From assembly GCA_026315105.1 (NCBI GenBank), contig CM048746.1:567514583-567578582 (forward strand): DNA of 64,000 nucleotides, in the 5' to 3' direction. The translations under genes and the position numbers were made by a program. The stretch comes from Locusta migratoria. Lineage: Eukaryota; Arthropoda; Insecta; Orthoptera; Acrididae. Shown in pieces: positions 54,481 to 64,000 of the stretch (positions are counted from its first letter, which is position 1; every line of letters starts with the position of its first letter). A model generated the notes under the pieces. That model saw only the letters and a list, made by a program, of their open reading frames with translations. It made no database searches and was not told the DNA's origin.

Positions 54481-55812
54481 GAGCAAATTGTGCAACATGA
54501 AACGACAAGTCTGCGTCGGACCATGTCTCTTAATTTCCACACTGAGTGTTTATTTACCTGGCAGTAAACCCACGAGGCTGGCATAAAACGGCCGATCCAG
54601 ATTTCGTGAAATGAAATAACATTTCTTTATGGAATGCATTTAGAAAATTAAAACTTTCGTACCTATTCTCCCTACTAGGGACGAAAAAATAGAAACACTT
54701 TCTGTTATTATATTACAGTTGCGACTTGACAAATTCGTTAGATAGTCCAAAGTCGTAGCAAAACAATGTCGTTAAATTTACGCCTTCCTTCAATTAATTC
54801 GCTTTAGAATCATTTACATTACAAAACGTTCCACTTCCTTCTTTTTTTATTTACTTATTTTAGCGTTCATTATGTCTGATTTAACTTATCCCCTACCCCG
54901 ACTGACCGACCACCACAACTTCGCCAAAATAAATAAATAAATAAATAAATAAGAGTGTAGGTGATACGAATTACTCCCTGTCCCATAACGCTTATGCCTA
55001 ATGCAAAGGGTAAAACGTTTAATTTTTTTCCTTTGACTTTGCCATGTAAGGGGAATATGACAGCATATACTGGATTCAAATAGCAAAGAACCCAACTGAC
55101 CTTTCACAATACTACTGGCAAACAAGAAAAATATTCTTACCTTGTAGTTTCTATTGTTCATAGGTGTTCAGTCAGTAGCGTAACCAACACAGTATGCTGA
55201 TTCTTGGTTTCTCTTGAATTCTACCAATGTGGGGTATGTTCAACGTGCAGCACTCTAAGGAATGCTGTCCAACATTCTTGGTCGTGTTTGACTGTCTGAG
55301 CTGTGGCGCTTCCGTTGCTGAGCAACAGACTCCGGCGATTGACAATACTGCCTCATTTAGCAACATTAAACTCTCTCCTCGTATCAGGTAATGTAACCTA
55401 TTTTGTTACAGGGCGCAAAGTCATTCCACAAATGTCATTCGTCGTTACCATAGCAACAGAGAGAGCGTCTTTCTGATGGAAGGAGGGACTGAGGCGGTAG
55501 ACTGCACTTGTATGCCATCTTGCGGAAGATGCAGTGAGTTACCGCAGCAACGGTCGACGCCGTTGACCGCGTGGTGCTCCCTTCCCGCGCGGTCTGGTCC
55601 TCCCATTCCCGCGCAAAGTGCATCGATTTACGCGGCAGTAGGCCGTAATTGCAACTATCTGACATTTAACTCGGCGGCTAAAAGCTCCATTCTAAATAGA
55701 AACTGCAAGCATAACGACCATGCTGTCTAACAAGAGCTCTCGACGTCTTTGTAGTCGTCAAACATCTGTAGCGCGAGACGTTATAAATATTCGGCAGTGG
55801 GTGCGTGAAGGC

Positions 55813-55974
55813 ATACTTACCTGGCGTAGGAGATACCGTGATCATAAAGGCGGTTCTCCCAGGGCGAGACCTTTCCATTGCACTTCGGTTAGGTTGACCC
55901 CTGCGATTACCTCTAATGTAGGTAACTCGGGCGCATAATTTTTGGTAGTCGGGACTGCGTTCGCGCTGTCCCGT
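55813..55974 (+). ncRNA. U1: U1 snRNA, unit 6
   Basis: Same sequence as unit 1. Confidence 0.96.
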
Positions 55975-56484
55975 TCTTAAATTATTTCAAAACTCAGCAA
56001 GCAATAACAGAAGTTTGCCAGTATACAGCAAGCTGCAACTAGATAGGCACAAAACGGTTAGCTGCACGTCAAGGGACCTGGCGTCGAACCCAGAGCCACC
56101 CAGCGCGCGGCCCACTCCGCAACGACCTCGGACATGCGCCCTTAGTAGCAGAAGCCACGAAGACGCAACCCCCGCACAGCGTCCGAAAATAGCAGTCGGA
56201 CAGCCATGTCGGCCCTTCTCTGTCCATCGATGATTGCGCACCGACGGTAAATCGGCGGTGCATCGACCCGTGCACGGCCGGCTAGTGTGATGGGGCGCTT
56301 GGGCCCACAGCAGCCGATGAGCGGCCGTAGGCGGTGCAGCGTGTATCGAGCTATAAGACGGGCCGAAATCAAGCGTCTAGCGTAGCGTCTTACGACTTGC
56401 AGACTTGCGGCACTTGGGGTGCTGGGGTCGTAGTCGGGTCGTGAACTGGAGACGACAAGAGCGAGAAAAATGAAAATGAAATTG

Positions 56485-56604
56485 CGGCCAACAGCACCCT
56501 GTTTTCCCAGGTGGTCACCCATCCAAGTACTGACAAGGCCCGACGTTGCTTAACTTCGGTGATCGGACGAGAACCGGTGTTTTCAACGTGGTATGGCCGT
56601 TGGC
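56485..56604 (-). rRNA. 5S ribosomal RNA, unit 7
   Basis: Same sequence and flanks as the other units. Confidence 0.97.
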
Positions 56605-57936
56605 GAGCAAATTGTGCAACATGAAACGACAAGTCTGCGTCGGACCATGTCTCTTAATTTCCACACTGAGTGTTTATTTACCTGGCAGTAAACCCACGAG
56701 GCTGGCATAAAACGGCCGATCCAGATTTCGTGAAATGAAATAACATTTCTTTATGGAATGCATTTAGAAAATTAAAACTTTCGTACCTATTCTCCCTACT
56801 AGGGACGAAAAAATAGAAACACTTTCTGTTATTATATTACAGTTGCGACTTGACAAATTCGTTAGATAGTCCAAAGTCGTAGCAAAACAATGTCGTTAAA
56901 TTTACGCCTTCCTTCAATTAATTCGCTTTAGAATCATTTACATTACAAAACGTTCCACTTCCTTCTTTTTTTATTTACTTATTTTAGCGTTCATTATGTC
57001 TGATTTAACTTATCCCCTACCCCGACTGACCGACCACCACAACTTCGCCAAAATAAATAAATAAATAAATAAATAAGAGTGTAGGTGATACGAATTACTC
57101 CCTGTCCCATAACGCTTATGCCTAATGCAAAGGGTAAAACGTTTAATTTTTTTCCTTTGACTTTGCCATGTAAGGGGAATATGACAGCATATACTGGATT
57201 CAAATAGCAAAGAACCCAACTGACCTTTCACAATACTACTGGCAAACAAGAAAAATATTCTTACCTTGTAGTTTCTATTGTTCATAGGTGTTCAGTCAGT
57301 AGCGTAACCAACACAGTATGCTGATTCTTGGTTTCTCTTGAATTCTACCAATGTGGGGTATGTTCAACGTGCAGCACTCTAAGGAATGCTGTCCAACATT
57401 CTTGGTCGTGTTTGACTGTCTGAGCTGTGGCGCTTCCGTTGCTGAGCAACAGACTCCGGCGATTGACAATACTGCCTCATTTAGCAACATTAAACTCTCT
57501 CCTCGTATCAGGTAATGTAACCTATTTTGTTACAGGGCGCAAAGTCATTCCACAAATGTCATTCGTCGTTACCATAGCAACAGAGAGAGCGTCTTTCTGA
57601 TGGAAGGAGGGACTGAGGCGGTAGACTGCACTTGTATGCCATCTTGCGGAAGATGCAGTGAGTTACCGCAGCAACGGTCGACGCCGTTGACCGCGTGGTG
57701 CTCCCTTCCCGCGCGGTCTGGTCCTCCCATTCCCGCGCAAAGTGCATCGATTTACGCGGCAGTAGGCCGTAATTGCAACTATCTGACATTTAACTCGGCG
57801 GCTAAAAGCTCCATTCTAAATAGAAACTGCAAGCATAACGACCATGCTGTCTAACAAGAGCTCTCGACGTCTTTGTAGTCGTCAAACATCTGTAGCGCGA
57901 GACGTTATAAATATTCGGCAGTGGGTGCGTGAAGGC

Positions 57937-58098
57937 ATACTTACCTGGCGTAGGAGATACCGTGATCATAAAGGCGGTTCTCCCAGGGCGAGACCTTTCC
58001 ATTGCACTTCGGTTAGGTTGACCCCTGCGATTACCTCTAATGTAGGTAACTCGGGCGCATAATTTTTGGTAGTCGGGACTGCGTTCGCGCTGTCCCGT
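57937..58098 (+). ncRNA. U1: U1 snRNA, unit 7
   Basis: Same sequence as unit 1. Confidence 0.96.
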
Positions 58099-58608
58099 TC
58101 TTAAATTATTTCAAAACTCAGCAAGCAATAACAGAAGTTTGCCAGTATACAGCAAGCTGCAACTAGATAGGCACAAAACGGTTAGCTGCACGTCAAGGGA
58201 CCTGGCGTCGAACCCAGAGCCACCCAGCGCGCGGCCCACTCCGCAACGACCTCGGACATGCGCCCTTAGTAGCAGAAGCCACGAAGACGCAACCCCCGCA
58301 CAGCGTCCGAAAATAGCAGTCGGACAGCCATGTCGGCCCTTCTCTGTCCATCGATGATTGCGCACCGACGGTAAATCGGCGGTGCATCGACCCGTGCACG
58401 GCCGGCTAGTGTGATGGGGCGCTTGGGCCCACAGCAGCCGATGAGCGGCCGTAGGCGGTGCAGCGTGTATCGAGCTATAAGACGGGCCGAAATCAAGCGT
58501 CTAGCGTAGCGTCTTACGACTTGCAGACTTGCGGCACTTGGGGTGCTGGGGTCGTAGTCGGGTCGTGAACTGGAGACGACAAGAGCGAGAAAAATGAAAA
58601 TGAAATTG

Positions 58609-58728
58609 CGGCCAACAGCACCCTGTTTTCCCAGGTGGTCACCCATCCAAGTACTGACAAGGCCCGACGTTGCTTAACTTCGGTGATCGGACGAGAACCG
58701 GTGTTTTCAACGTGGTATGGCCGTTGGC
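58609..58728 (-). rRNA. 5S ribosomal RNA, unit 8
   Basis: Same sequence and flanks as the other units. Confidence 0.97.
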
Positions 58729-60060
58729 GAGCAAATTGTGCAACATGAAACGACAAGTCTGCGTCGGACCATGTCTCTTAATTTCCACACTGAGTGTTTA
58801 TTTACCTGGCAGTAAACCCACGAGGCTGGCATAAAACGGCCGATCCAGATTTCGTGAAATGAAATAACATTTCTTTATGGAATGCATTTAGAAAATTAAA
58901 ACTTTCGTACCTATTCTCCCTACTAGGGACGAAAAAATAGAAACACTTTCTGTTATTATATTACAGTTGCGACTTGACAAATTCGTTAGATAGTCCAAAG
59001 TCGTAGCAAAACAATGTCGTTAAATTTACGCCTTCCTTCAATTAATTCGCTTTAGAATCATTTACATTACAAAACGTTCCACTTCCTTCTTTTTTTATTT
59101 ACTTATTTTAGCGTTCATTATGTCTGATTTAACTTATCCCCTACCCCGACTGACCGACCACCACAACTTCGCCAAAATAAATAAATAAATAAATAAATAA
59201 GAGTGTAGGTGATACGAATTACTCCCTGTCCCATAACGCTTATGCCTAATGCAAAGGGTAAAACGTTTAATTTTTTTCCTTTGACTTTGCCATGTAAGGG
59301 GAATATGACAGCATATACTGGATTCAAATAGCAAAGAACCCAACTGACCTTTCACAATACTACTGGCAAACAAGAAAAATATTCTTACCTTGTAGTTTCT
59401 ATTGTTCATAGGTGTTCAGTCAGTAGCGTAACCAACACAGTATGCTGATTCTTGGTTTCTCTTGAATTCTACCAATGTGGGGTATGTTCAACGTGCAGCA
59501 CTCTAAGGAATGCTGTCCAACATTCTTGGTCGTGTTTGACTGTCTGAGCTGTGGCGCTTCCGTTGCTGAGCAACAGACTCCGGCGATTGACAATACTGCC
59601 TCATTTAGCAACATTAAACTCTCTCCTCGTATCAGGTAATGTAACCTATTTTGTTACAGGGCGCAAAGTCATTCCACAAATGTCATTCGTCGTTACCATA
59701 GCAACAGAGAGAGCGTCTTTCTGATGGAAGGAGGGACTGAGGCGGTAGACTGCACTTGTATGCCATCTTGCGGAAGATGCAGTGAGTTACCGCAGCAACG
59801 GTCGACGCCGTTGACCGCGTGGTGCTCCCTTCCCGCGCGGTCTGGTCCTCCCATTCCCGCGCAAAGTGCATCGATTTACGCGGCAGTAGGCCGTAATTGC
59901 AACTATCTGACATTTAACTCGGCGGCTAAAAGCTCCATTCTAAATAGAAACTGCAAGCATAACGACCATGCTGTCTAACAAGAGCTCTCGACGTCTTTGT
60001 AGTCGTCAAACATCTGTAGCGCGAGACGTTATAAATATTCGGCAGTGGGTGCGTGAAGGC

Positions 60061-60222
60061 ATACTTACCTGGCGTAGGAGATACCGTGATCATAAAGGCG
60101 GTTCTCCCAGGGCGAGACCTTTCCATTGCACTTCGGTTAGGTTGACCCCTGCGATTACCTCTAATGTAGGTAACTCGGGCGCATAATTTTTGGTAGTCGG
60201 GACTGCGTTCGCGCTGTCCCGT
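60061..60222 (+). ncRNA. U1: U1 snRNA, unit 8
   Basis: Same sequence as unit 1. Confidence 0.96.
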
Positions 60223-60732
60223 TCTTAAATTATTTCAAAACTCAGCAAGCAATAACAGAAGTTTGCCAGTATACAGCAAGCTGCAACTAGATAGGCACAA
60301 AACGGTTAGCTGCACGTCAAGGGACCTGGCGTCGAACCCAGAGCCACCCAGCGCGCGGCCCACTCCGCAACGACCTCGGACATGCGCCCTTAGTAGCAGA
60401 AGCCACGAAGACGCAACCCCCGCACAGCGTCCGAAAATAGCAGTCGGACAGCCATGTCGGCCCTTCTCTGTCCATCGATGATTGCGCACCGACGGTAAAT
60501 CGGCGGTGCATCGACCCGTGCACGGCCGGCTAGTGTGATGGGGCGCTTGGGCCCACAGCAGCCGATGAGCGGCCGTAGGCGGTGCAGCGTGTATCGAGCT
60601 ATAAGACGGGCCGAAATCAAGCGTCTAGCGTAGCGTCTTACGACTTGCAGACTTGCGGCACTTGGGGTGCTGGGGTCGTAGTCGGGTCGTGAACTGGAGA
60701 CGACAAGAGCGAGAAAAATGAAAATGAAATTG

Positions 60733-60852
60733 CGGCCAACAGCACCCTGTTTTCCCAGGTGGTCACCCATCCAAGTACTGACAAGGCCCGACGTTGCTTA
60801 ACTTCGGTGATCGGACGAGAACCGGTGTTTTCAACGTGGTATGGCCGTTGGC
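60733..60852 (-). rRNA. 5S ribosomal RNA, unit 9
   Basis: Same sequence and flanks as the other units. Confidence 0.97.
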
Positions 60853-62184
60853 GAGCAAATTGTGCAACATGAAACGACAAGTCTGCGTCGGACCATGTCT
60901 CTTAATTTCCACACTGAGTGTTTATTTACCTGGCAGTAAACCCACGAGGCTGGCATAAAACGGCCGATCCAGATTTCGTGAAATGAAATAACATTTCTTT
61001 ATGGAATGCATTTAGAAAATTAAAACTTTCGTACCTATTCTCCCTACTAGGGACGAAAAAATAGAAACACTTTCTGTTATTATATTACAGTTGCGACTTG
61101 ACAAATTCGTTAGATAGTCCAAAGTCGTAGCAAAACAATGTCGTTAAATTTACGCCTTCCTTCAATTAATTCGCTTTAGAATCATTTACATTACAAAACG
61201 TTCCACTTCCTTCTTTTTTTATTTACTTATTTTAGCGTTCATTATGTCTGATTTAACTTATCCCCTACCCCGACTGACCGACCACCACAACTTCGCCAAA
61301 ATAAATAAATAAATAAATAAATAAGAGTGTAGGTGATACGAATTACTCCCTGTCCCATAACGCTTATGCCTAATGCAAAGGGTAAAACGTTTAATTTTTT
61401 TCCTTTGACTTTGCCATGTAAGGGGAATATGACAGCATATACTGGATTCAAATAGCAAAGAACCCAACTGACCTTTCACAATACTACTGGCAAACAAGAA
61501 AAATATTCTTACCTTGTAGTTTCTATTGTTCATAGGTGTTCAGTCAGTAGCGTAACCAACACAGTATGCTGATTCTTGGTTTCTCTTGAATTCTACCAAT
61601 GTGGGGTATGTTCAACGTGCAGCACTCTAAGGAATGCTGTCCAACATTCTTGGTCGTGTTTGACTGTCTGAGCTGTGGCGCTTCCGTTGCTGAGCAACAG
61701 ACTCCGGCGATTGACAATACTGCCTCATTTAGCAACATTAAACTCTCTCCTCGTATCAGGTAATGTAACCTATTTTGTTACAGGGCGCAAAGTCATTCCA
61801 CAAATGTCATTCGTCGTTACCATAGCAACAGAGAGAGCGTCTTTCTGATGGAAGGAGGGACTGAGGCGGTAGACTGCACTTGTATGCCATCTTGCGGAAG
61901 ATGCAGTGAGTTACCGCAGCAACGGTCGACGCCGTTGACCGCGTGGTGCTCCCTTCCCGCGCGGTCTGGTCCTCCCATTCCCGCGCAAAGTGCATCGATT
62001 TACGCGGCAGTAGGCCGTAATTGCAACTATCTGACATTTAACTCGGCGGCTAAAAGCTCCATTCTAAATAGAAACTGCAAGCATAACGACCATGCTGTCT
62101 AACAAGAGCTCTCGACGTCTTTGTAGTCGTCAAACATCTGTAGCGCGAGACGTTATAAATATTCGGCAGTGGGTGCGTGAAGGC

Positions 62185-62346
62185 ATACTTACCTGGCGTA
62201 GGAGATACCGTGATCATAAAGGCGGTTCTCCCAGGGCGAGACCTTTCCATTGCACTTCGGTTAGGTTGACCCCTGCGATTACCTCTAATGTAGGTAACTC
62301 GGGCGCATAATTTTTGGTAGTCGGGACTGCGTTCGCGCTGTCCCGT
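62185..62346 (+). ncRNA. U1: U1 snRNA, unit 9
   Basis: Same sequence as unit 1. It is the last U1 in the window. Confidence 0.96.
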
Positions 62347-62858
62347 TCTTAAATTATTTCAAAACTCAGCAAGCAATAACAGAAGTTTGCCAGTATACAG
62401 CAAGCTGCAACTAGATAGGCACAAAACGGTTAGCTGCACGTCAAGGGACCTGGCGTCGAACCCAGAGCCACCCAGCGCGCGGCCCACTCCGCAACGACCT
62501 CGGACATCGCGCCGCTTAGTAGCAGAAGCCACGAAGACGCAACCCCCGCACAGCGTCCGAAAATAGCAGTCGGACAGCCATGTCGGCCCTTCTCTGTCCA
62601 TCGATGATTGCGCACCGACGGTAAATCGGCGGTGCATCGACCCGTGCACGGCCGGCTAGTGTGATGGGGCGCTTGGGCCCACAGCAGCCGATGAGCGGCC
62701 GTAGGCGGTGCAGCGTGTATCGAGCTATAAGACGGGCCGAAATCAAGCGTCTAGCGTAGCGTCTTACGACTTGCAGACTTGCGGCACTTGGGGTGCTGGG
62801 GTCGTAGTCGGGTCGTGAACTGGAGACGACAAGAGCGAGAAAAATGAAAATGAAATTG

Positions 62859-62978
62859 CGGCCAACAGCACCCTGTTTTCCCAGGTGGTCACCCATCCAA
62901 GTACTGACAAGGCCCGACGTTGCTTAACTTCGGTGATCGGACGAGAACCGGTGTTTTCAACGTGGTATGGCCGTTGGC
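62859..62978 (-). rRNA. 5S ribosomal RNA, unit 10
   Basis: Same sequence as the other copies, but offset by 2,126 bp because of a 2-bp change near 62507-62516. Its U1 partner would lie beyond the window end. Confidence 0.97.
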
Positions 62979-64000
62979 GAGCAAATTGTGCAACATGAAA
63001 CGACAAGTCTGCGTCGGACCATGTCTCTTAATTTCCACACTGAGTGTTTATTTACCTGGCAGTAAACCCACGAGGCTGGCATAAAACGGCCGATCCAGAT
63101 TTCGTGAAATGAAATAACATTTCTTTATGGAATGCATTTAGAAAATTAAAACTTTCGTACCTATTCTCCCTACTAGGGACGAAAAAATAGAAACACTTTC
63201 TGTTATTATATTACAGTTGCGACTTGACAAATTCGTTAGATAGTCCAAAGTCGTAGCAAAACAATGTCGTTAAATTTACGCCTTCCTTCAATTAATTCGC
63301 TTTAGAATCATTTACATTACAAAACGTTCCACTTCCTTCTTTTTTTATTTACTTATTTTAGCGTTCATTATGTCTGATTTAACTTATCCCCTACCCCGAC
63401 TGACCGACCACCACAACTTCGCCAAAATAAATAAATAAATAAATAAATAAGAGTGTAGGTGATACGAATTACTCCCTGTCCCATAACGCTTATGCCTAAT
63501 GCAAAGGGTAAAACGTTTAATTTTTTTTCCTTTGACTTTGCCATGTAAGGGGAATATGACAGCATATACTGGATTCAAATAGCAAAGAACCCAACTGACC
63601 TTTCACAATACTACTGGCAAACAAGAAAAATATTCTTACCTTGTAGTTTCTATTGTTCATAGGTGTTCAGTCAGTAGCGTAACCAACACAGTATGCTGAT
63701 TCTTGGTTTCTCTTGAATTCTACCAATGTGGGGTATGTTCAACGTGCAGCACTCTAAGGAATGCTGTCCAACATTCTTGGTCGTGTTTGACTGTCTGAGC
63801 TGTGGCGCTTCCGTTGCTGAGCAACAGACTCCGGCGATTGACAATACTGCCTCATTTAGCAACATTAAACTCTCTCCTCGTATCAGGTAATGTAACCTAT
63901 TTTGTTACAGGGCGCAAAGTCATTCCACAAATGTCATTCGTCGTTACCATAGCAACAGAGAGAGCGTCTTTCTGATGGAAGGAGGGACTGAGGCGGTAGA

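Larger units (their letters stand above)
43418..64000. repeat. Tandem array of a 2,124-bp 5S rRNA + U1 snRNA unit (about 9.7 copies)
   Basis: Nine full units start at 43418, 45542, 47666, 49790, 51914, 54038, 56162, 58286 and 60410. A tenth, partial unit starts at about 62536. The period is exactly 2,124 bp up to the ninth unit; the last joint is 2 bp longer. Spacer reading frames translate identically from unit to unit, so the copies are essentially identical. Each unit in order has the 5S 3' flank, 5S (minus), a 1,332-bp divergent spacer, U1 (plus) and a 510-bp spacer. The array begins inside a unit and continues past the window end. Confidence 0.98.

Overview
This window is eukaryotic repeat DNA, most likely from a polyneopteran insect and possibly an orthopteran. 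There are no bacterial-style genes and no single-copy host protein gene that I can support. The insect reading rests on three things: an insect-like 5S rRNA, an animal U1 snRNA, and tRNA-derived SINEs whose layout resembles what I recall from grasshopper genomes. That last point is recollection, not a search result.

Region 1 (1-20040) is a nested stack of I-clade-like LINEs on the plus strand. They carry a gag with CCHC knuckles, then an ORF2 with APE endonuclease (EN), reverse transcriptase (RT), RNase H and a C-terminal CCHC. Element A (1-1890, with a probable 3' end at 19813-20040) flanks element B (about 1958-6217 and 18356-19812). B is split by element C (6218-11029 and 17044-18355) with a 13-bp target-site duplication (TSD). 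C is split by element D (11030-17032) with an 11-bp TSD and also holds a SINE. Nearly every ORF is broken by frameshifts or stops.

Region 2 (20041-32700) holds pieces of an L1/Tx1-like LINE on the minus strand (element E: EN at 20041-20820, gag at 26812-27584). E is interrupted by a decayed full-length I-like copy (element F, 20825-26811). It is followed by the best-preserved copy, element G (27585-32700). G has lost its 5' end, but its roughly 1,225-codon ORF2 carries only one visible lesion.

Region 3 (32701-43417) holds two more L1/Tx1-like remnants on the minus strand. H (32701-35848) has a gag joined to RT with EN deleted, and its 5' end abuts a truncated 5S rRNA sequence. J lies at 37040-38660 and 42929-43310. 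Element K (38711-42928) is an I-like copy inserted in J; it has an internal deletion and holds two SINEs. A further SINE is inverted at 36646-36844.

Region 4 (43418-64000, running off the window) is a tandem array of a 2,124-bp unit, about 9.7 copies. Each unit carries one 5S rRNA gene (minus strand) and one U1 snRNA gene (plus strand), transcribed divergently from a 1.33-kb spacer. This is the functional core of the window: it would supply ribosomal 5S RNA (Pol III) and the spliceosomal 5' splice-site RNA (Pol II). The units look essentially identical apart from two small changes in the last one.

Two points link the parts. The LINEs and the SINEs share a 3' hairpin with a conserved TGATGACC-type loop, which suggests the SINEs use the LINE machinery. 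The Tx1-like remnants lie next to 5S-derived DNA.
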